A stretch of DNA of 64,000 nucleotides. Source: CASFRF01 sp031549345 (GTDB taxonomy: Bacteria; Verrucomicrobiota; Lentisphaeria; Victivallales; Victivallaceae). Location: assembly GCA_031549345.1 (NCBI GenBank), contig JAVBPY010000006.1, positions 1 through 64,000 on the forward strand. The letters are read 5' to 3'. Shown here in pieces: positions 50,540 through 63,500 of this stretch; the first letter of the stretch is position 1, and the number at the start of each line of letters is the position of its first letter. Position numbers and translations under genes: made by a program. The notes under the pieces are model-generated. The model was not told the origin of the DNA. It was given only the letters and a program-made list of their open reading frames with translations, and ran no database searches.

Positions 50540-51417
50540 ACCATCCGTTGGTCCGTTCCGGGGGGCTCGTCCTGGCTTTTATCCTCGGCGGTTTTCTTCC
50601 GCAGCTTTCGTGCTGCGCGTTTCTTATCCGCTATTTGATCGTCGCGATGCTGTTTTTGGTCTTTCTTTCGCTGCGCTCCGCGCGGGGGGTGTTTTTTCGG
50701 AGCCACTGGCGTTTAGCGGTGGCGAATTTGCTTCTCGGCGTTGTTCCCTGGGCGCTGTTCCGCGTAACGGGCGAGCCGGATCTCGCTTTGGCTGCATTTT
50801 TCACCGGCATTGCGCCGACGGCGGCGGCGGCGGCGACGGTGATGCGTTTTCTCGGCGGTCGTTATCGTTATGTTCTGGGGGGATTTCTGGCGACAAGCGG
50901 TATGTTTGTCTTTGCGCTCCCCCTCCTGCTCGGCATGATCCTCGCGCGTCCGTGGGGGACGGTTTTCTGGGAGGTTGCCGGAAGTTTGGCTTTTGTGATC
51001 GGCGTCCCCTGTCTCGGCGCGCTTCTGCTCCGGCGCACGCACCCGGCGGCCGCAGAATGGCCGCGCCGCCTCGGGAGTGTTCCTTTCTGGCTGTGGGTTG
51101 CGGCCATTGTACTGATTTCGGCGGACGCTTCGAAATTTTTGAGGGAAAATTCCTTTGTTTCCGGCCGGGTGGTTTGGGGGATATTTTTTCTTTCGCTTGT
51201 GTTGTGTATTTTAAATTTTGGGATCGGCCGCGTGCTTGGCGGGAAGCGTCTCGGGCGTGAAACAAGCCAGGCGCTCGGGCAGAAAAACACGGCGCTGTGC
51301 ATTTATCTTGCGCTTGCCTATGCGAGTCCCCTTGTGGCGTTGGGGCCCACATTTTATGTATTGTGGCACAATCTTTGGAACGCGTGGCAGCTTGCCCGGC
51401 ACGGTCGTTCCCGATGA
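50536..51417 (+). CDS. Bile acid:sodium symporter (BASS)-like transporter
   Basis: This 293-residue membrane protein starts at a GTG overlapping the gmhB stop (GTGA). It has about nine to ten hydrophobic segments and BASS-like features: FFTGIAPTAAAAATVMRFLG in the first half and GQKNTALCIYLALAYASPLV, then ALGPTFYVLWHNLWNAW near the end. Such proteins import organic anions with sodium. The substrate is unknown; a bile-acid role is not implied. No terminator is seen before the tRNA promoter. Confidence 0.78.
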   Translation: MNHPLVRSGGLVLAFILGGFLPQLSCCAFLIRYLIVAMLFLVFLSLRSARGVFFRSHWRLAVANLLLGVVPWALFRVTGEPDLALAAFFTGIAPTAAAAATVMRFLGGRYRYVLGGFLATSGMFVFALPLLLGMILARPWGTVFWEVAGSLAFVIGVPCLGALLLRRTHPAAAEWPRRLGSVPFWLWVAAIVLISADASKFLRENSFVSGRVVWGIFFLSLVLCILNFGIGRVLGGKRLGRETSQALGQKNTALCIYLALAYASPLVALGPTFYVLWHNLWNAWQLARHGRSR

Positions 51418-51453
51418 AAATACAAAAAAGATGAAAAAAAATTTGGAAACAAC

Positions 51454-51481
51454 TTGTAAAACACAAGAGATGCCCTATAGT
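51454..51481 (+). promoter_or_regulatory. Promoter of tRNA-Leu and following genes
   Basis: TTGTAA (51454-51459) and TATAGT (51476-51481) are 16 bases apart, about 43 bases before the tRNA-Leu 5' end. Since no terminator follows the tRNAs it may drive tuf and the genes behind it. Confidence 0.72.
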
Positions 51482-51524
51482 AATAAACGTTTCTCACATA
51501 GAGAAGCGGTTGTTTAATTTCGGC

Positions 51525-51609
51525 GCTCGGGTGGCGGAACTGGCAGACGCGTATGGTTGAGGTCCATATGGAGCGATCCATGGGGGTTCGAGTCCCCCCT
51601 CGAGCACCA
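51525..51609 (+). tRNA. tRNA-Leu (GAG)
   Basis: Acceptor GCTCGGG pairs with CTCGAGC (one G-U), followed by A and encoded CCA. The anticodon stem TATGG/CCATA holds loop TTGAGGT, anticodon GAG. A long variable arm and GGTTCGAGTCC T loop fit leucine. Confidence 0.96.
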
Positions 51610-51699
51610 TTTTTTGAATGAATGCGGCGGCGAACTTGAAGATGCGGCGAAGGCTGCGGGAGAAACGGGTTTGCCGTTGTGTTTTGTAGTGTAGTGAGC

Positions 51700-51775
51700 G
51701 CCCACATAGCTCAGTTGGTAGAGCGTATCCTTGGTAAGGATAAGGTCAGCAGTTCGACTCTGCTTGTGGGCTCCA
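51700..51775 (+). tRNA. tRNA-Thr (GGT)
   Basis: Acceptor GCCCACA pairs with TGTGGGC, then T and CCA. The anticodon stem TATCC/GGATA holds loop TTGGTAA, anticodon GGT. It lies directly before tuf, as in many bacteria. Confidence 0.96.
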
Positions 51776-51825
51776 TTTTTTGAGAAGAAGTTTCTGAAAC
51801 AACCAAACGTTCAGGAGGACAGGAC

Positions 51826-53022
<1,197 letters not shown>

Positions 53023-53042
53023 TTTGGCGTAAGCTATCCACG

Positions 53043-53075
53043 ATCCCGGGCCGCCGGAAAACGGCGGTTCGGGAT
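53043..53075 (+). promoter_or_regulatory. Strong hairpin between tuf and rpmG
   Basis: A 14-bp stem (53043-53056 with 53062-53075, two G-U pairs) with loop GAAAA lies 20 bases after the tuf stop. There is no U tract, so it is more likely an mRNA-stabilising or processing structure, or a leaky attenuator, than a full terminator. Confidence 0.65.
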
Positions 53076-53100
53076 GTTTACAGTTAAAAGAGGTGAGATT

Positions 53101-53253
53101 ATGGCGCGCGAACTGGTGATTTTGGAATGCACCGAATGCAAGCGACGCAACTACACGACCATGAAGGAGAAACGCAATACTCCGGAGCGGCTCGAGAAGA
53201 AGAAGTTCTGCAAATTCGAACGCAAGCACACGGTGCACAAGGAAACGCGGTAA
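53101..53253 (+). CDS. rpmG: 50S ribosomal protein L33
   Basis: This 50-residue protein reads MARELVILECTECKRRNYTT, then a Lys-rich middle and KKKFCKFERKHTVHKETR. It is the Cys-containing type, but where the second zinc pair is usually CPYC it has CKFE, leaving three Cys. Zinc binding may thus be altered. AGAGGTGA precedes the ATG. The tuf-rpmG-tRNA-Trp-secE order is the usual one. Confidence 0.96.
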   Translation: MARELVILECTECKRRNYTTMKEKRNTPERLEKKKFCKFERKHTVHKETR

Positions 53254-53275
53254 GCACCAAGTTAGGTTTTTACGC

Positions 53276-53352
53276 AGGAGTGTAGCTCAGTTGGCCAGAG
53301 CAGCGGTCTCCAAAACCGCAGGTCGTGAGTTCGAGCCTCACCGCTCCTGCCA
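53276..53352 (+). tRNA. tRNA-Trp (CCA)
   Basis: Acceptor AGGAGTG pairs with CGCTCCT (one G-U), then G and CCA. The anticodon stem GCGGT/ACCGC holds loop CTCCAAA, anticodon CCA. It lies between rpmG and secE. Confidence 0.96.
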
Positions 53353-53379
53353 TATTTGATATGGAAACGGAAGGACACG

Positions 53380-53634
53380 ATGGAACAAGGATCTAAGAGC
53401 AAGTCGGCGATTGCCCGCTGGATCGGCGGTTTTGACCGTATGATGGGGGCGATTCGTCGTTTTTTTGCGGATTCGTGGGCCGAGATGAAGCGTTGCACCT
53501 GGCCCTCCAAGTCCGAAGTGCTGGAGTCTACGGTGTTGGTTTTAGTCGCGATCGCGATTCTTTCGTCGTTTGTGTGGGGAGTGGACGAAGTGGCGCATGT
53601 GGTGATCCGTTTCATCACCACCGGAAGGATTTGA
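53380..53634 (+). CDS. secE: Protein translocase subunit SecE
   Basis: This 84-residue SecYEG component has a basic amphipathic helix (WAEMKRCTWPSKSEVLEST, the SecE signature) and one membrane helix (VLVLVAIAILSSFVWGVDEV). It clamps SecY in the inner membrane. ATG 53380 follows AAGGA; an upstream TTG in the same frame would run from the tRNA-Trp end and is rejected. nusG begins 9 bases after the stop. Confidence 0.96.
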   Translation: MEQGSKSKSAIARWIGGFDRMMGAIRRFFADSWAEMKRCTWPSKSEVLESTVLVLVAIAILSSFVWGVDEVAHVVIRFITTGRI

Positions 53635-53643
53635 AGGTAAATC

Positions 53644-54213
53644 ATGATCAACGACGCCAACGAAAAGCAGGGACAGTGGTTTGTAATCCATACCCTCTCC
53701 GGACACGAGAACAAGGTACGGGAATCCATGCTGCGGCAGCTTGAGATCAACGACGATCTGCCGGTGTATGAGGTCTTCATCCCGACGGAGAAGGTTGTGG
53801 AGGTCCGCCAGGGCAAAAAGACGACCACGACCCGCAAATTTTTCCCGGGCTACATTCTGGTGCGCATGGACATGTACGACGACGAGCACCGTGTTGATGA
53901 GAAAGCTTGGTACTTCGTCCGCAATGTTCAGGGCGTTCTTGGCTTTCTCGGCAGTGGGAACAGGCCGACGCCGCTTTCCGACGACGAAGTCGAAGATATG
54001 CTCCGGCAGAGTCGGGGCGAAGTGGAAGTCAAGCCGAAAATCGTATTTGAAATCGGCGAAACCGTCCGCATCAAGGACGGCGCGTTTGAGAATTTTGAAG
54101 GAGTGGTTCAGGAGATCGACAACGAGCGTGGAAAACTCAAGCTCGAGGTTTCGATTTTCGGACGTTCCACTCCCGTCGAATTGGGGTTCTGGCAGGTTGA
54201 CCGCAGCCTTTAG
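53644..54213 (+). CDS. nusG: Transcription termination/antitermination protein NusG
   Basis: This 189-residue factor binds RNA polymerase and couples it to Rho or the ribosome. The NGN domain starts GQWFVIHTLSGHENKVRESM and includes the FFPGYILVRMDM segment; the C-terminal KOW domain is GETVRIKDGAFENFEGVVQE, then FGRSTPVELGFWQVDR. Standard length and position between secE and rplK. Confidence 0.98.
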   Translation: MINDANEKQGQWFVIHTLSGHENKVRESMLRQLEINDDLPVYEVFIPTEKVVEVRQGKKTTTTRKFFPGYILVRMDMYDDEHRVDEKAWYFVRNVQGVLGFLGSGNRPTPLSDDEVEDMLRQSRGEVEVKPKIVFEIGETVRIKDGAFENFEGVVQEIDNERGKLKLEVSIFGRSTPVELGFWQVDRSL

Positions 54214-54310
54214 GCCGCGGTCCGGAACTTGAGTACAAAGATGGATTCATCGCGGGAGGTCCCCTGCCAGGCCGGACCACGTTGAATCGCATGAAGGAAG
54301 ACCATACACT

Positions 54311-54739
54311 ATGGCAAAAAAAGTTACAGGCTTGATCCGGCTTCAAATTCCGGCAGGAGCCGCCAACCCGGCACCGCCCATCGGTCCGGCGCTTGGACAG
54401 GCTGGCTGCAACATCATGGAATTTTGTAAGCAGTTCAACGCCGCGACTCAAGCCCAGAGCGGAACGGTTATTCCCGTTGTGATCACGGTTTTTCAAGACC
54501 GGTCGTTCACGTTCATCTGCAAGTCGCCGCCGGCGTCTGTTTTGGTTAAGAAGGCGGCGGGTCTCGCCTCCGGAGCCAAAAAGCCGGGGTCCGAAAAAGC
54601 GGGTAAAATCACCCGTGCGCAGATTCGTGAAATTGTTAAGATCAAACAGGAAGATCTGAACGCGACGAGCGAAGAGGCGGCGATGCGGATCATCGAGGGC
54701 ACGGCCCGCAGCATGGGAATCGAGGTGATCGATGCGTAG
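54311..54739 (+). CDS. rplK: 50S ribosomal protein L11
   Basis: This 142-residue protein of the GTPase-associated centre has the N-terminal motif IPAGAANPAPPIGPALGQAG, MEFCKQFNAAT, and the RNA-binding C-terminal domain ending in IEGTARSMGIEV. The 97 bases between nusG and rplK hold no gene. Its last codons overlap rplA. Confidence 0.99.
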   Translation: MAKKVTGLIRLQIPAGAANPAPPIGPALGQAGCNIMEFCKQFNAATQAQSGTVIPVVITVFQDRSFTFICKSPPASVLVKKAAGLASGAKKPGSEKAGKITRAQIREIVKIKQEDLNATSEEAAMRIIEGTARSMGIEVIDA

Positions 54740-55433
54740 AAGCAAACTGTACAATTCGCAAGCCGAAAAGTACGATAAGCAGGAACGTTTCAGCGTCGTT
54801 CAGGCGTTGGAGATGCTCAAGGCGTTTCCGGCCGTGAAGTTCGACCAGACGGTTGAAGTCGCGTTCAAGCTCGGCATCGATCCGCGCAAATCGGACCAGA
54901 CGGTCCGTGGCGCTGTTCCGCTGCCCGCCGGCACCGGCAAAACCGTGCGTGTCTGCGTTGTCGCCGATGGCGCCGCCGCGGATGAAGCGCGCGCCGCGGG
55001 TGCGGACGTCGTCGGATTTGAAGACATCGTCGGCAAGATCAAAGACGGCTGGCTGGATTTCGACACTCTTATTGCGACGCCGGACGCGATGCGTTTGGTT
55101 CGTCCCCTCGGTCGTCAGCTCGGTCCGCGCGGTTTGATGCCGAACCCCAAGACCGGCACGGTTACGGAAACTCCGGGCCAGGCCGTCAGTGAAGCCAAGG
55201 CCGGCCGCGCCGAATTCCGCGCCGACCGCGGTGCCTGCGTACATGTTCCGATCGGCAAACTTTCGTTTGACATCTCGGGCTTGCAGAACAACTTTTTCGC
55301 GGTTGTGGACGCCGTGGCCAAAGCCAAACCGGCGACGGCCAAGGGCGTGTACATTATCAGCTGCACTCTTTCGGCGACGATGACGCCGGGGGTGAAGGTC
55401 AACGTCAAGGAACTTGCGAGGACCAAGGAATGA
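54732..55433 (+). CDS. rplA: 50S ribosomal protein L1
   Basis: This 233-residue L1-stalk protein has VEVAFKLGIDPRKSDQTVRG, LGRQLGPRGLMPNPKTGTVT (family signature) and GKLSFDISGLQNNFFAVVDA. In many bacteria L1 also represses its own operon by binding the mRNA leader. The start overlaps the rplK stop by 8 bases, and the stop overlaps rplJ by 4. Confidence 0.99.
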   Translation: MRRSKLYNSQAEKYDKQERFSVVQALEMLKAFPAVKFDQTVEVAFKLGIDPRKSDQTVRGAVPLPAGTGKTVRVCVVADGAAADEARAAGADVVGFEDIVGKIKDGWLDFDTLIATPDAMRLVRPLGRQLGPRGLMPNPKTGTVTETPGQAVSEAKAGRAEFRADRGACVHVPIGKLSFDISGLQNNFFAVVDAVAKAKPATAKGVYIISCTLSATMTPGVKVNVKELARTKE

Positions 55434-55951
55434 GAAGCGAAAAACTCCACCTTGTGAAGTACATCGGGGATCTGATTCAGGGCTCCGATTACGTCTACTT
55501 CGTTACCTATCAGGGAATGAAGGATATCAACATCAAGGAATTCCGTCGTCTTCTTGCGGCGCAGCAGTCCGAGTGTCACGTGTTGAAAAACACGTTGATC
55601 GCGAAGGCCGGCGCGCTTATCGGTGCGGAAAAGCTGGCGAAGCTGGAGCTGACGGGCTCCACCGCGATGATTTGCGGTAACGGCGATGTCGGCGCGGTGG
55701 CCAAAGCCATTGCCGAGTACGGAAAAAAGAACGACAAGCTTTCGGCCAAAGGCGGTTACTTTGAAGGTTCCGTCCTCTCGGCCGCGGAAGTCGCGGCTTT
55801 GGCGGCCATGCCGCCGAAACCGGTACTCCAGGCGATGTTGCTGGGCGTCCTGAACGCTCCGGCGCAGAACCTTGCGAGCGTTCTCAACGCCAAGGCGGCG
55901 AGCATTTTGAATGTGCTCAATGCGTACAAAGAAAAAATCGAACAACAGTAA
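55430..55951 (+). CDS. rplJ: 50S ribosomal protein L10
   Basis: This 173-residue protein anchors the L7/L12 stalk. The N-terminal domain has YFVTYQGMKDINIKEFRRLL and VLKNTLIAKAG, and the C-terminal helix (LNAPAQNLASVLNAKAASIL) binds L7/L12 dimers. It overlaps rplA by 4 bases and is followed by rplL after 21 bases. Confidence 0.98.
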   Translation: MRSEKLHLVKYIGDLIQGSDYVYFVTYQGMKDINIKEFRRLLAAQQSECHVLKNTLIAKAGALIGAEKLAKLELTGSTAMICGNGDVGAVAKAIAEYGKKNDKLSAKGGYFEGSVLSAAEVAALAAMPPKPVLQAMLLGVLNAPAQNLASVLNAKAASILNVLNAYKEKIEQQ

Positions 55952-55972
55952 GAATAAATTGGAGGCATGAAG

Positions 55973-56374
55973 ATGTCGGAAGATGTGAAAGTGGAAGTTT
56001 CGGCCGAGATGGAGCAGTTCATCTCCTATGTTGAGAAAATGACCGTTCTGGATCTCTCCAAGCTGGTCAAGGCTTTGGAGCAGCGTCTCGGCGTGAGCGC
56101 GGCCGCTCCGGTCGCGGTTGCTGCGGCTCCGGCTGCCGCCGCTGCCGCCCCGGTCGAAGAGAAGACCGAATTCAACGTGATCCTGAAGGGCTTCGGCGAA
56201 AACAAGATCAACGTCATTAAGGAAGTCCGCACCCTCACCGGTCTTGGGCTGAAGGAAGCCAAGGATCTGGTCGAAGGCGCTCCGAAGGCCGTCAAGGAAG
56301 GCGCGACCAAGGACGAAGCGAACAAGATGAAGGCTGCTCTCGAAGCGGCCGGCGCCACGGTCGAATTGACCTAA
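55973..56374 (+). CDS. rplL: 50S ribosomal protein L7/L12
   Basis: This 133-residue stalk protein has an N-terminal dimer helix pair, an Ala/Pro hinge (PVAVAAAPAAAAAAPVEEK) and the factor-binding domain (FNVILKGFGENKINVIKEVR, GLGLKEAKDLVEGAPKAVKE). Two ATGs are close together: 55967 is one base after GGAGG, while 55973 lies at the ideal 7 bases, so 55973 is taken as the start. A terminator follows. Confidence 0.98.
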   Translation: MSEDVKVEVSAEMEQFISYVEKMTVLDLSKLVKALEQRLGVSAAAPVAVAAAPAAAAAAPVEEKTEFNVILKGFGENKINVIKEVRTLTGLGLKEAKDLVEGAPKAVKEGATKDEANKMKAALEAAGATVELT

Positions 56375-56388
56375 TACGCCTCTTGCCG

Positions 56389-56434
56389 GAACGGCGGGAA
56401 CGATTTCGATCGGCCTGCCGTTCTTTTGTGTTTT
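56389..56434 (+). terminator. Terminator/attenuator between rplL and rpoB
   Basis: GAACGGCGGG pairs with CCTGCCGTTC (one G-U) around a 15-base loop, followed by TTTTGTGTTTT. The rplL-rpoB gap carries a partial attenuator in many bacteria; here it should lower rpoBC relative to the ribosomal genes. Confidence 0.75.
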
Positions 56435-56695
56435 GAATTCCGGCGGGTTTGCGCCGGAGTTTCCAGTCCGCGGATTTGCGGACCGCGCCCGGGGAAGGCC
56501 GGGTGGCATTTTACCGTTTTTTGGCTCCGATGTGGTCTTTTGTCGGGACGGAGGACGAACAACCGCCGGGTTGCGCACAGTGGGCGCAACATCGGCTGCG
56601 GCATTCCACTCTTTGTGCCGCGCGGGGCGCTCCCTTTCGGGGGATGACGCTTGTCTGTTTGAAACTATCGGATTAGCAGAAGCGAATGGTGAAAA
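56435..56695 (+). other. rpoB leader region
   Basis: About 260 bases between the attenuator and rpoB hold no convincing gene. The sequence is GC-rich and has short open frames without ribosome binding sites. I see no clear consensus promoter. Confidence 0.5.
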
Positions 56696-60520
<3,825 letters not shown>

Positions 60521-60538
60521 TAGTGGGAGTGCCATATC

Positions 60539-63500
60539 GTGATTGACAATTCATTTGCTTACCGGGAACTGATGGGGAAAAGCGCCTCCAGCGGTTTCGG
60601 TGCGGTTTCGATCAACGTCGCTTCGCCCGAAGTGATTCGTTCGTGGTCCTTCGGTGAAGTAAAGAACCCCGAAACCATCAATTACCGGAGCTTTAAGCCC
60701 GAAAAAGGAGGCCTGTTCTGCGAGCGGATTTTCGGGCCGACGCGGGATTGGGAGTGCAACTGCGGAAAATTCAAGCGCGTTAAGCACAAAGGCGTGGTTT
60801 GCGACCGCTGCGGCGTCGAAGTTACCCAGGCCAAAGTGCGCCGCGACCGCATGGGACACATCGAACTGGCCGTGCCCGTCTCGCACATCTGGTTCTTCAA
60901 GTGTATGCCCAGCCGTATCGGCCTGGCGTTGGACATGACGGCGAAAGCCCTCGAACACGTCATTTATTACGAAGAACATGTTGTAACCGATCCGGGCGAC
61001 ACGCCGCTTTTGGTGGGACAGACCCTCAGCGACATCGAATACCGCCAGGCGCGGGACGAATACGGCGACGCGTTCACCGCGGACATGGGGGCGCCGGCGA
61101 TCAAGACGCTCCTTGAGCGCATCGATCTTCCCCTCCTGAAGGCGGAGCTGGAGGTGATCCTGGAAAGCACCGGCAACAAAGCCACCCGCAAGAAGCTGGC
61201 GAAGCGTTTGCGTCTGGTGGAAGGCTTTATGAGCAGCAATTCCCGGCCGGAATGGATGATTTTTTCCGTTCTGCCGGTGATTCCGCCGGATCTGCGCCCG
61301 CTGGTCCCGCTGGAAGGCGGCCGTTTCGCCACCAGCGACCTGAATGATCTTTACCGGCGTGTCATCAACCGGAACAACCGGCTCAAAAACCTCTTGCAGC
61401 TCGGTACCCCGGAGTTGATCGTCCGCAACGAAAAACGGATGCTCCAGGAAGCGGTGGACGCCCTTATGGACAACGGCCGGCATGGCCGTGCCGTAACCGG
61501 CGCCGGCAACCGGGCCCTCAAGAGCCTTTCCGACATGCTCAAAGGCAAGCAGGGACGGTTCCGTCAGAACCTGCTCGGTAAGCGTGTGGACTATTCGGGA
61601 CGTTCCGTCATCGTCGTTGGTCCGGAACTTCGCCTGCACCAGTGCGGACTTCCCAAGAAGATGGCGCTGATTTTGTTCGAGCCGTTCATCATCCGCCACC
61701 TCAAGGGACGCGGGCACGCCCATACGGTGCGCGGCGCCAAGAAGATGATCGAGCGCGCCGAACCGGTGGTTTGGGATATTCTTGAAGAAGTCACCAAGGG
61801 GCATCCGGTCATGTTGAACCGCGCGCCGACCCTCCACCGTTTGAGTATCCAGGCGTTCGACCCGGTTCTGATCGAAGGTTCGGCGCTCCGGTTGCATCCG
61901 TTGGTTTGTACGGCGTACAACGCCGACTTCGACGGGGACCAGATGGCCGTGCACGTTCCGTTGTCCAACGAGGCGCAGATGGAGACCAAACTCCTGATGC
62001 TGGCTCCGAACAACATCTTTTCGCCGGCGAACGGGAAACCGATCACCTCGCCGACGCAGGACATTACCCTTGGCTCATACTACATGACGTGCGAACCGCG
62101 GAATAAGGAAAAGGCCAAGCTCTATCGCGATTACTTCGAAGTCCTGTACGCCCATGCGTCCGGATTCCTGAAGATTCACGACGCGGTGCGCATTCCCAAC
62201 CCGGACCGGGGACGGGATACGCTCTATGGCGATAAGGAGAGCAAATTTATCCTCACCACGCCGGGCCGCTGTATCTTCAACGAAATCTGGGACCGCCGTC
62301 TCGGCTTTTTCAACCAGACCGCGAAGAAAAAAGATCTCGGCGCGCTGGTCAGCAACTCCTATAAGATCGCCGGGCACGAGGATACGATCCGTTTGCTGGA
62401 CGAGCTTAAGGCCCTGGGGTATGCGCACGCCACGCTGGCGGGTTTGTCCATCTCCATCGCCGACCTCCAGGTTCCGGAAACCAAAGAGGGGCTGATTGAC
62501 GAAGCCCGTGGCGAAATCAACAAGGTTGTTGAGCAGTACAACAACGGCATCCTTACCGAAGGCGAGCGCCATAACAAGGTCATCGATATTTGGACACAGG
62601 CCAGTAACGCGGTGGCGTTGGAGCTTTTCAGCCGTCTGGAAACGGCTTCGCGCCGGGGAGAAATCAACCCGGTTTACGCGATGCTCGACTCCGGCGCGCG
62701 CGGAAGCAAGGACCAGATCCGTCAGCTCGCCGGTATGCGCGGACTGATGGCCAAGCCGTCGGGCGACATTCTCGAACGTCCGATTACATCCAACTTCCGC
62801 GAGGGCCTCACGGTGTTGGAGTACTTCATTAGTACGCACGGTGCGCGCAAGGGGTTGGCCGACACCGCCCTTAAGACCGCCGACTCCGGGTACATGACCC
62901 GCCGTTTGGTGGACGTGGCGCAGGATATTATCTGCCGCGAAGAAGATTGCGGCACCCTTAAAGGCGTCTGGGTCAGTGCGATTGTCGAAGGGGACGAGAA
63001 GATCCTTCCGCTCCGCGACCGTATTCTCGGACGTTTCAGCGCCCAGGATGTGCGTGACCCCGTCTACGACGATGGCCGTTTGCTTATCGGGCAGAACGAA
63101 GAGTTTACGCCGGATGCCGTCGAGTTGCTTGAGAAACGCGGCATCCAGAAGGTTCTTATCCGCTCGACACTCACGTGCGAAACACTTCGCGGCGTCTGTA
63201 TCCGTTGCTACGGCCGCAACCTGGCCAGCGACCGCACCGCCAAGATCGGCGATGCGCTGGGCATCATCGCGGCGCAGTCCATCGGTGAACCGGGAACGCA
63301 GTTGACGATGCGTACCTTCCACATCGGCGGAACCGCTTCGAGCGCATACAAACAACCGAAGATCACCGCCCGCAACGCGGGACGGATCAAGCTTTACAAC
63401 GTCCGCATGGTTAAGAACCAAAAGGGCCAGACGGTGGTGGTCAACAAGAACGGTTACGTCATCGTCTACGACGAAACGGCCGCCAAGGCCGCCGAAAAGC

